Shown here: positions 51,620 through 58,310 of the stretch, piece by piece
Numbering within the stretch: position 1 is the stretch's first letter
Layout of the letters: each line of letters starts with the position of its first letter
Origin: RH2-MAG17b sp050745265
GTDB lineage: Bacteria > Acidobacteriota > Terriglobia > UBA7540
Reading direction: 5' to 3'
Assembly (NCBI GenBank): GCA_050745265.1
Contig: JBOGKE010000078.1
Coordinates: forward strand, 38,478 to 102,477
DNA length: 64,000 bases
Notes under the pieces: model-generated
Told to the model about the DNA's origin: nothing
The model's database searches: none
The model's input: only the letters and a program-made list of their open reading frames with translations
Program-made: the position numbers and the translations under genes

Positions 51620-52126
51620 CTAACTCGCCGCGGCTTGCTGAGCGCGCCGATTCGCCGTACTCACCGCTACCTCGGTGAGTTTCTTGTCGGCGGCCTTTTC
51701 CTCGTCCAAAGTCTGCTCCAAAAGCTGCGCGCCCGCCGCGTCCCCGAGCTGCATGGCCCAGGTCCGGGCGGAGCCGTAGGCCGCGATCTCATAATGCTCC
51801 ACGCGTTGAACGGCGGCAATGATTCCAGCGTCCCGCACCGCAGCATTATCCGTGCCACCGACCGCTCGGTCGCTCTCTTCCAAGATGCCTTTCATCGAAT
51901 CGCAGGTCTTGCCCTTCGCCGTCTTGCCGAGGCCGCGGAAAACACGATCCAGGCGGTCCACGTGCTCTCGCGTCTGCTCGGCATGGTCCTCAAGGGCGGT
52001 TCGAAGCGCTGTTTCCGAGCTTGCGCTCGCCACCTTGGGCAGGGCTTTCAGAATCCGCTTCTCGGCGTCATACAGGCCTTCCAACTGGTCCAGGTACAGT
52101 TGTTCGAGCGTCTTAAGCTTTGCCAT
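51620..52126 (-). CDS. DUF892 / YciE-like ferritin-fold stress protein
   Basis: The 168-residue helical protein matches DUF892: LEQLYLDQLEGLYDAEKRIL, ALEDHAEQTREHVDRLDRVF, and AAVQRVEHYEIAAYGSARTW with the Glu/His residues of a ferritin-like di-metal site. Members are induced by osmotic and oxidative stress; the reaction is unknown. A GGAGAGGG site precedes ATG 52126. It lies among other stress genes. Confidence 0.9.
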   Translation of the reverse strand: MAKLKTLEQLYLDQLEGLYDAEKRILKALPKVASASSETALRTALEDHAEQTREHVDRLDRVFRGLGKTAKGKTCDSMKGILEESDRAVGGTDNAAVRDAGIIAAVQRVEHYEIAAYGSARTWAMQLGDAAGAQLLEQTLDEEKAADKKLTEVAVSTANRRAQQAAAS

Positions 52127-52272
52127 ACCCTCTCCTTTCTGAATCTAGCGGAGCGCCGTTCCCGGGTTGCGCGCCCGAGGAACGCACGGGGTGGCTTTTC
52201 CCGCCGATCCCGCCTCAACGCGCCGCGGTGGATGTGAGAACCGAGCTTCAGCGGACTGTGCACATCTAGACC

Positions 52273-52443
52273 TTAAATTTCGCGCTCGCTCCAGGGCGAT
52301 AGGAATAGACTCGACGAGTAAAGCAGCGCCTCCTGGGAGCGGCAGCTCTCCTCATGCGCACGCTGTGCACTCTCGGAATCAAATATCTTGCTGCAGACGG
52401 TGCATTGATACCAGCAGAAGGGATTCTCCCTCCCCGGCGGCAT
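52273..52443 (-). CDS. Miniature C2HC zinc-finger protein, 56 residues
   Basis: The product begins MPPGRENPFCWYQCTVCSKI and contains one finger, C-x2-C-x12-H-x3-C (CTVCSKIFDSESAQRAHEES then C), followed by a tail ending SPWSEREI. AGGAGG is only two to three bases from ATG 52443, an unusually short spacing; GTG 52458 or TTG 52461 are alternatives. It resembles the finger peptide encoded at 52837-52938. Function is unknown. Confidence 0.5.
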   Translation of the reverse strand: MPPGRENPFCWYQCTVCSKIFDSESAQRAHEESCRSQEALLYSSSLFLSPWSEREI

Positions 52444-52836
52444 GACCTCCTGCGGCACCAATTCCGGCAATTGTGTTTTCGAATGCACGGGCGTTCCGAT
52501 GGATTCTCGGCTGGTACGATTGGGGGAAACAGCGGCGCGATTCACAAACGACCACAGGCCGACTCTTCTGGCTGCCCCCGCAGCCCGAACACCGGTCATC
52601 CAGCCCTCGCGCGTTCTTACGGCTTGTCTTCGGACCTAAGTGTGATTCAGGCCGTGCACCGGGTCAATCGGGCAGACTCCGTAATTTTGCCGGGTGATTT
52701 GCCGCAATTTCCGAGGGCGTCTTCTCCTACAGTGATATTCACCGCCCCGGTAAGGTTTTTGCTCGATTGAGAAAGAGTTGCTTTGGACCGATCCTGGAGT
52801 GAGGAATATCAATCCTTCACAAGGAGGAACGGCATC
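52444..52836. other. Divergent gap between the two zinc-finger genes
   Basis: No gene or repeat family was recognised. Promoters for both divergent finger genes should lie here; no pair was clear enough to mark. Confidence 0.4.
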
Positions 52837-52938
52837 ATGAGCGATCAGCAATATCGATGCAGTTCATGCGGCAAATCGTTCAGCAACGCCTCGGAGCTCC
52901 ACGAGCACGAGAAGACGTGCAAGAGCGGAAGCCGCTGA
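52837..52938 (+). CDS. Miniature C2HC zinc-finger protein, 33 residues
   Basis: The peptide starts MSDQQYRCSSCGKSFSNASE and holds a single finger with C8, C11, H24 and C28 (C-x2-C-x12-H-x3-C), ending KSGSR. A consensus AAGGAGG (52821-52827) stands nine bases before ATG, which strongly supports translation. It is too short for default gene finders. Nucleic-acid or protein binding is possible, but only the metal site can be read. The pfpI-like gene follows after 128 bases. Confidence 0.7.
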   Translation: MSDQQYRCSSCGKSFSNASELHEHEKTCKSGSR

Positions 52939-53066
52939 AACCAAAGCGGGCCGGGAGGCGCTGCGGGTGGACTCCAGAGGCGGTCGCCGCTGTTCGCTTC
53001 GCAAGTACTAGCCGCTCCGGATCAGCGCCCCCAGCCGCCCTGTCGTCACTGAGAAAGGAGACGCTG

Positions 53067-53627
53067 ATGAACCAACTCACATCCTTGCAAGTGGCGGTTA
53101 TCGCGACGGATGGCGTCGAAGAGAATGAACTGACAGAGCCGGTGGCGGCTCTTGAGGCCGCAGGCGCCACGGTGACGATCATCTCGCCCCGGGCGGGCTC
53201 GATTCAGGCGTTTCGGCACCATGACAAGGGAGCGAAAATTCCTGCCGACGTGACGCCCGACAAAACACTCCCTGGCGCTTACGACGCGCTCTTGCTGCCC
53301 GGTGGCGCGCTGAACGCCGATGCTCTGCGCGTCGAGCCGGCCGTATTAGAATTCATCCGCTCGATTCACGACGCGGGAAAGCCGATCGCAGCAATTTGCC
53401 ACGCGCCCTGGGAGTTGATTTCAGCCGGTCTGGTTCGTGGCCGCAAGCTGACCAGCTACCACACCATCAAAGACGATGTTCGCAACGCCGGCGGCGAGTG
53501 GCTGGACCGCGAAGTTGTCGTCGATCGCAACTGGGTCACCAGCCGCCAGCCGGATGACATTCCGGCGTTCAACCGCGCCATGATCGAGCTCTTCTCGGAG
53601 TCATTCACGGTAAAGACGAACGCCTGA
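53067..53627 (+). CDS. DJ-1/PfpI family protein (deglycase/peptidase I type)
   Basis: The 186-residue protein has the DJ-1/PfpI fold with LQVAVIATDGVEENELTEPV, ALLLPGGALNADALR, the nucleophile cysteine in IAAICHAPWEL, and the following HAP/strand region KLTSYHTIKDDVRNAGGEW. Members act as glyoxalase/deglycases or stress chaperones (PfpI, YhbO). AAAGGAG lies seven bases before ATG 53067. It fits the surrounding stress cluster. Confidence 0.9.
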   Translation: MNQLTSLQVAVIATDGVEENELTEPVAALEAAGATVTIISPRAGSIQAFRHHDKGAKIPADVTPDKTLPGAYDALLLPGGALNADALRVEPAVLEFIRSIHDAGKPIAAICHAPWELISAGLVRGRKLTSYHTIKDDVRNAGGEWLDREVVVDRNWVTSRQPDDIPAFNRAMIELFSESFTVKTNA

Positions 53628-53653
53628 CGAGGCCGGTGGCACGAGTCGCTTCA

Positions 53654-54025
53654 GTAGCGCCGGCCTTCAGATTGCGGAAAGGCTCTTCGTCATTCTAACT
53701 GCCACATGAGCCTGCGGCCGCCCTATTGGAATGAAAATCAACACGATCGTCACCCCCGCGAAAACGGGGGTCCAGGGTCTGATTCCCGCTTTCGCGGGAA
53801 TGACTGGTGATCTTCGACAGGGCGAAGCGAACAATCTTTAGCATTTAAGAATTAAACAAATCCGGGATTCTTCCTTCGGCGGCGCTCAGAGCCCGCCCTG
53901 CGCGTAGCGAATGGGACCGCCTAGGGGGTACGGCTCCTCAGAATGACAGGTTCCGAGGTTTCCCGCAGCCTCTTCAGCCTGGCGCAAATATTGGCTTCTA
54001 ATTTGCCGCCCTAAAGGGCGGAGCC
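53654..54025. repeat. Family D palindrome split by element A3
   Basis: The left flank GTAGCGCCGGCCTT (53654-53667) and the right flank AGCCTGGCGC through GCCGCCCTAAAGGGCGG match the intact D repeat at 14589 read in reverse, broken at its GGCTT/AGCC centre. This fills the gene-free gap 53628-54045. Confidence 0.65.
53668..53974. mobile_element. Family A element copy 3 (long form) with nested E repeat
   Basis: The ends are CAGATTGCGGAAAGG on the left and TTTCCCGCAGCCTCTTC on the right. Inner pair: CGTCATTCTAA and CTCAGAATGACAGG. An E repeat (53749-53804: CCCCCGCGAAAACGGGGG and ATTCCCGCTTTCGCGGGAAT) and the neighbouring GCCTGCGGCCGCCCTATTGG block are the reverse complement of those in copy 2. 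Confidence 0.7.
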
Positions 54026-54045
54026 ACGCGGCCAAGGAGTACGTC

Positions 54046-54288
54046 ATGGCAGCTTCGATTTGGAAGGGTTTTCTGAGCTTCGGTCTCGTCACAATTCCTC
54101 TCCGCTTGCACGCCGCGGCGCGAAGCGAGCGGGTTGAGTTGCACCAGATCCACAAGGTCTGCCGCACACGATTGCGGCGGCCCTTATTCTGCCCCACCTG
54201 CAATCGCATGGTGGAGCAGTCCGAAGCCGCCAAAGGCTACGAGTACGAAAAGGGGCAGTCTCTCATCATCGAGGACAAGGAAATGTAG
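54046..54288 (+). CDS. ku: Ku DNA-end-binding protein, N-terminal piece (ended by in-frame TAG)
   Basis: The 80-residue piece begins MAASIWKGFLSFGLVTIPLR and includes HKVCRTRLRRPLFCPTCNRM, the typical start of bacterial Ku, which binds double-strand ends for non-homologous end joining. AAGGAG precedes ATG. Translation stops at TAG 54286-54288 after EDKEM. The same frame continues directly with the rest of Ku, so one base change has split a 275-codon gene. No ligD is seen in this window. Confidence 0.85.
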   Translation: MAASIWKGFLSFGLVTIPLRLHAAARSERVELHQIHKVCRTRLRRPLFCPTCNRMVEQSEAAKGYEYEKGQSLIIEDKEM

Positions 54289-54315
54289 AAGCTCCTTCCC
54301 GAGACCGGCGGGAAC

Positions 54316-54873
54316 ATGGAGATCCGCGAGTTCGTCCCGCTGAGCGAGATCGATCCCATCTACTACGATGCCTCATACGTTGCGGTTCCCGAGAAGGCGG
54401 GGCAGAAGGCCTATCAGCTCCTCGTTCAGACGATCCAGGAGACTGGGCAGATCGCGCTCGCCAAGGTGGTGATGCACCGGAGGGAATATCTCATTGCCAT
54501 TCGGGCGCGTGACCAAGGGCTTACTCTTCACACGTTGTTTTTTGCCAGCGAAATCCGGCAGGTTTCCGAGTACGGTCACTTCGAAACCCAAGTGAGCCCG
54601 GAGGAAGTGAAGCTCGCCAAGGAACTCGTCGCCAGCCTCTCAACCCACTTTAAGCCGGAAAAGTACCACGACGAATACCAAGCCAAACTCAAACAGCTCC
54701 TCGCCGCAAAATCCAAGGGGAAAGAAATTCCGATCGCGCGCGAGCCGAAGCTCGCTCCCGTAATCGATATGATGGACGCGCTCAAGAGAAGCTTACCGCG
54801 AGCCGCCGCCAAGAAGGCAGCGCGGCGTCCAGCGCGCCCCGCCCCCCGCAAAACCCAGCGGAGAGCGAGCTGA
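54316..54873 (+). CDS. ku: Ku DNA-end-binding protein, C-terminal piece
   Basis: In the same frame as the upstream piece, the sequence MEIREFVPLSEIDPIYYDAS, AYQLLVQTIQETGQIALAKV and MHRREYLIAIRARDQGLTLH is the Ku core beta-barrel and bridge. A basic C-terminal tail (AAAKKAARRPARPAPRKTQR) follows, as in many bacterial Ku proteins. ATG 54316 is simply the next methionine in frame and has no good ribosome site, so separate translation is doubtful. The gene is probably inactive unless the TAG is read through or is an error. Confidence 0.85.
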   Translation: MEIREFVPLSEIDPIYYDASYVAVPEKAGQKAYQLLVQTIQETGQIALAKVVMHRREYLIAIRARDQGLTLHTLFFASEIRQVSEYGHFETQVSPEEVKLAKELVASLSTHFKPEKYHDEYQAKLKQLLAAKSKGKEIPIAREPKLAPVIDMMDALKRSLPRAAAKKAARRPARPAPRKTQRRAS

Positions 54874-55066
54874 CCCTTCAACCCTAGTGGCCAGGCTAGC
54901 GCTCTTGCCCAATTTGACTTGCCGCCTCATCGAGACTCTTGGGATTAGAGCGTGTTTTCAATAAGATGTTAGCTTTCTAATTTTCCCCGCTCTCTTTCGC
55001 CAGCCCTTGCTGAATCCAAACTGAAGGATCGTGCGATTCTTCCCTGGATAATCCGACCAACGCAGC

Positions 55067-55262
55067 GTATCGGGGCACGACTTTAGTCGTGCCGTTTGCG
55101 GGCCATTGATCGTTTCGGCTTTAGCCGCTGAGGTCCTCTCCAGAAGCTTCAGACCGGAGCGGCGAAAAGGCCCGGAGGGTCGGAACAAAGTAGCCCCGGG
55201 CGTAAGCCCGGGGTTAACGACAGCGCCCACGTTTTCTTGCGTGGCGAGGCTCTCCACACGTT
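55067..55262. repeat. Family C left end joined to family B copy 3
   Basis: A C-type terminus (55067-55093, GTATCGGGGCACGACTTTAG...) is followed by the C interior CGTTTCGGCTTTAGCCGCTG. From 55135 comes a B repeat with CTCTCCAGAAGCTTCAG, AAGGCCCGGAGGGTCGGAAC and TAGCCCCGGGCGTAAGCCCG. The rest of the gap 54874-55312 shows no gene. Confidence 0.65.
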
Positions 55263-55312
55263 TGGCGCGCGGTGGTATATTGACTAGGCGTTTACGCTGA
55301 AGGGAGCCTCGG

Positions 55313-56647
55313 ATGGACAGAAGAGAATGGAGTCAGCTTGCGGTGGCGGGAGCCGCGGGCGCAGTCTTACCGGGCGAGCGGCTGGCAGCGGCGGAGCAGC
55401 AAGCGGCGCGCGCGGTGCGCGGGCTGCCGTCGCCCGTGATCAAAGACATCCAGGTGATCGCGACGCAGCCGGCGGGCGCGCGGCTGGTGGTGGTCAAAAT
55501 CCTCACCGATCAGGATGGTCTCTACGGATACGGCTGCGCCACGTTCACGCAGCGCGCCGATCTGGTAATCCCCGCGGTCGAGAAGTATCTCAAGCCGCTG
55601 CTCGTCGGGGCGCCGGCGGATCGCATCGAGGACACGTGGCAGGCCTGCTACAACAGCTCGTACTGGCGGAACGGGGGCGTGCTCAACAACGCGATCAGCG
55701 GCGTGGACCAGGCGCTGTGGGATATCAAGGGCCGGCAGGCGAACATGCCTGTCTACCAGTTGCTTGGCGGTAAGGCGCGGGAAGCGGCGGAAACCTACGC
55801 CACGGTGGGCGCGATCGAACCCGCCGAAGCGGTGGATCGCGTTCGGGCCGCGATGGAGAACGGGTTTCGCTGCGTCAAAGTCATGACGGGCGTACCCGGC
55901 ATGGCTTCCTACGGTCCGCGCGGCGGCACGCCGGTGAAAGGCTTGCACGCGGGGCGCGTCTGGGAGCCGGCGCCGTACATGCGCCTCGCGCGCAAGATGC
56001 TTGAGGCGTGCCGCGAGCGGCTCGGCGAAGAAATCGATCTCATCCACGACGTGCACGAACGCGTGAGCCCGCGCCAGGCGGTTCAGTTTGCAAAGGAACT
56101 CGAGCCGATCCGGTTGTTCTATCTCGAAGACGTGCTCCCGCCCGAGCGCATCGACTATTTCCGGCAAATCCGGCAGCAGTGCGCCACCTCGCTCGCCATG
56201 GGCGAGCTCTTCAATAATCCGCACCAATGGCAGCCACTGATTTCAGGCGGGCTCATCGACTACATCCGCATTCACCTGTCGCAAGCTGGCGGCCTCACGC
56301 CGGCGCGAAAGGTCGCGATTCTGGCTGAGCAGTTCGGCGTGAAAACGGCATGGCATGGCCCAGGCGACGTCTCGCCCGTGGGCCACACGGCGCAACTGCA
56401 CCTGGATCTGGCCAGCACCAACTTCGGCATCCAGGAGGGCGGCATCATCCGCGGCCTGGAAGCGGAAATTTTCACCGGCTGCGCGACTTACAAAGATGGT
56501 TACCTCTGGGCGAGCGACGCGCCGGGATGGGGCATCGAGGTGAACGAGCAGCTCGCAGCGAAGTATCCGTTCCGCGATGGACCCGATCATCTGAACGGCG
56601 GCTGGGGCGAGGTCCGGCGCGACGACGGGACGATCATCAAACAATGA
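55313..56647 (+). CDS. Exported mannonate dehydratase-like enolase-superfamily protein (ManD/RspA type)
   Basis: The 444-residue product begins MDRREWSQLAVAGAAGAVLP, a twin-arginine-type leader. It continues with the ManD/RspA version of the enolase fold: LWDIKGRQANMPVYQLLGGK, metal ligands in LIHDVHERVSP, LFYLEDVLPPE and MGELFNNPHQW, and the TAWHGPGDVSPVGHTAQLHL histidine motif. ManD enzymes dehydrate D-mannonate, but many close relatives have other or no activity. The start at ATG 55313 has AGGGAGC upstream. The stop overlaps the next small gene by four bases. Confidence 0.88.
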   Translation: MDRREWSQLAVAGAAGAVLPGERLAAAEQQAARAVRGLPSPVIKDIQVIATQPAGARLVVVKILTDQDGLYGYGCATFTQRADLVIPAVEKYLKPLLVGAPADRIEDTWQACYNSSYWRNGGVLNNAISGVDQALWDIKGRQANMPVYQLLGGKAREAAETYATVGAIEPAEAVDRVRAAMENGFRCVKVMTGVPGMASYGPRGGTPVKGLHAGRVWEPAPYMRLARKMLEACRERLGEEIDLIHDVHERVSPRQAVQFAKELEPIRLFYLEDVLPPERIDYFRQIRQQCATSLAMGELFNNPHQWQPLISGGLIDYIRIHLSQAGGLTPARKVAILAEQFGVKTAWHGPGDVSPVGHTAQLHLDLASTNFGIQEGGIIRGLEAEIFTGCATYKDGYLWASDAPGWGIEVNEQLAAKYPFRDGPDHLNGGWGEVRRDDGTIIKQ

Positions 56648-56778
56648 AACCGCGCCCCAGCACGATTCCATCTAGTTATAGGGCAACGATCAGGGCGATT
56701 CTCACCGATTCCCAGTTTTGGGTGCCCGTGATCGTGCTGGTGGTCGGGCTGGTCGTGCTGGTGTACGTCAGCCGCTAG
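56644..56778 (+). CDS. 44-residue single-helix membrane peptide coupled to the ManD-like gene
   Basis: ATG 56644 overlaps the stop of the preceding gene (ATGA). The peptide reads MKPRPSTIPSSYRATIRAIL, then a membrane helix (FWVPVIVLVVGLVVLVYVS), ending in R and TAG. No family is recognised. The exact overlap and the clear helix with basic N-terminus suggest a real coupled gene, possibly a membrane partner for the enzyme. Confidence 0.5.
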   Translation: MKPRPSTIPSSYRATIRAILTDSQFWVPVIVLVVGLVVLVYVSR

Positions 56779-56808
56779 GACGCCGCTGAACGGGTCCTCT
56801 GTTACGGC

Positions 56809-56882
56809 GTAGCGGCGACTTTACGTCGCCATTAAGTCCGTTGTTCTCCGCGCCCGGATGGCGGCGTGAAGCCGCCTCTACA
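56809..56882. repeat. Family F repeat, copy 4, abutting the xseA start
   Basis: GTAGCGGCGACTTTACGTCG (from 56809) and, inverted, GGCGGCGTGAAGCCGCCTCT (from 56860) with TACA form the two arms. The element ends three bases before the xseA ATG, so it occupies the place of a normal ribosome-binding site. Confidence 0.65.
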
Positions 56883-56885
56883 GCG

Positions 56886-58250
56886 ATGAGCCAAGCCACA
56901 TTCAGTTTTGAAATACCTCGCCGCGTTTACACCGTTTCCGCGCTGACGCAGGAGATCCGCGGCCTGCTCGAGATCAAGTTCCTTGACGTTTGGGTCAGCG
57001 GAGAAGTGTCCAACTGTCGGTCCGCGGCCTCGGGGCATATCTATTTCACGCTCAAGGACGACGCGGCGCAGGTCCGCGTGGTTTGCTTCCGCAACCAGGC
57101 GCGGTATCTCAAATTCAAGCCGCAGGACGGGGTCTCGCTGATCGCGCGCGGCCGGCTGAGTGTCTATGAAGCGCGCGGCGAGTATCAGCTCCTGGCGGAG
57201 TATCTGGAACCGGCGGGCGTCGGCGCGCTGCAACTCGCGTTCGACCAGCTCAAGCAGAAACTCGCGGCTGAAGGGCTTTTTTCAGCCGAGCGCAAGAAGC
57301 CTCTGCCCATGTTGCCGCGAACGGTGGGCGTGGTGACCTCGCCGTCGGGGGCCGTCATCCGCGACATCGTGCGCGTGCTTTGCCGGCGGTTTCCCAACGT
57401 GAACGTTCTCCTCTACCCCGCGCGGGTTCAGGGCGAGGGCGCGGCGGCCGAGATCGCGCGCGGCGTGCGCTACATGAACCAGCACCAGCTTGTGGACGCG
57501 TTGATTGTAGCCCGCGGCGGCGGATCGATCGAGGACCTCTGGCCGTTCAACGAAGAAGTTGTGGCGCGGGCGATCGCAGCGTCGTCGATTCCGGTGATTT
57601 CGGCGGTAGGCCACGAGACGGACTTCACCATCTCGGATTTCGTTGCCGATCTCCGCGCGCCCACCCCTTCCGCCGCAGCGGAGCTCGTGATCCACTGCAA
57701 GGAAGATTTCGAGGCCGACGTGCGCAATCGCCAGCGCCGCATGAATCAGATCGTGCGGTTAAAGCTCTCGGAGCTTCATCGCGGCCTGGCGGCGCTGTCG
57801 CTGCATTGGGTGTTTCAGGCGATGTCCACGCGACTCGCGCAACGGGCGCAGCGGCTAGACGATCTCTCGGACCGCCTCACCCGCGCCGCGCTCGGACGAA
57901 TCAGCGCGGAGCGGGCGCGCGCGCACAAAGTATCCTCCGGCATCGTCCGGGTGGACCTTCGCCGAGTCATCGAGGTGAAGCGTGGCCGGCTCGAGCAGAA
58001 GGAGGACGCGCTTGGCGCGTGCGTGGCGCGGCGATTGACGGAGCATCGGCGGCGATGGGCGCACGCTCACGTGCTCCTCGAAGAGCGAAGCCCGCAGGCT
58101 ATTCTGAAACGGGGTTACGCGGTTGCAAGGGATGCCGCCGGCAGGGTGATTCGGAGCGCTGCGGCTGCGCCCGCCGGCAGCGAGATTTCGGTGCAGTTGG
58201 CCGAGGGGCGCCTCGACGCAACCGTGCGCGGCAGCGAACCTCCGCAGTGA
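56886..58250 (+). CDS. xseA: Exodeoxyribonuclease VII large subunit
   Basis: The 454-residue protein has an N-terminal OB fold (DVWVSGEVSNCRSAASGHIY, FTLKDDAAQVRVVCFRN). The catalytic region contains VGVVTSPSGAVIRDI, VDALIVARGGGSIEDLWPFN and SAVGHETDFTISDFVADLRA, and a coiled coil leads to the C-terminal RGYAVARDAAGRVIRS. With XseB it degrades single-stranded DNA from both ends. xseB is not seen here. ATG 56886 gives the usual N-terminus; it has no clear ribosome site because a repeat lies directly in front. Confidence 0.95.
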   Translation: MSQATFSFEIPRRVYTVSALTQEIRGLLEIKFLDVWVSGEVSNCRSAASGHIYFTLKDDAAQVRVVCFRNQARYLKFKPQDGVSLIARGRLSVYEARGEYQLLAEYLEPAGVGALQLAFDQLKQKLAAEGLFSAERKKPLPMLPRTVGVVTSPSGAVIRDIVRVLCRRFPNVNVLLYPARVQGEGAAAEIARGVRYMNQHQLVDALIVARGGGSIEDLWPFNEEVVARAIAASSIPVISAVGHETDFTISDFVADLRAPTPSAAAELVIHCKEDFEADVRNRQRRMNQIVRLKLSELHRGLAALSLHWVFQAMSTRLAQRAQRLDDLSDRLTRAALGRISAERARAHKVSSGIVRVDLRRVIEVKRGRLEQKEDALGACVARRLTEHRRRWAHAHVLLEERSPQAILKRGYAVARDAAGRVIRSAAAAPAGSEISVQLAEGRLDATVRGSEPPQ

Positions 58251-58310
58251 GAGTGTCGCAATCCGATGACCTGTGTTGCGGCCGCTGCAGACACCGTGTA
58301 TCAGCGCGGT

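Noticed and set aside
23841..54288. Genome-wide TAG reassignment explaining both interrupted genes
   Set aside because: TAG is the normal final codon of amtB, the SIR2 gene, GNAT, kdpF, recG, rnpA and others, each followed by non-coding or other-gene sequence.
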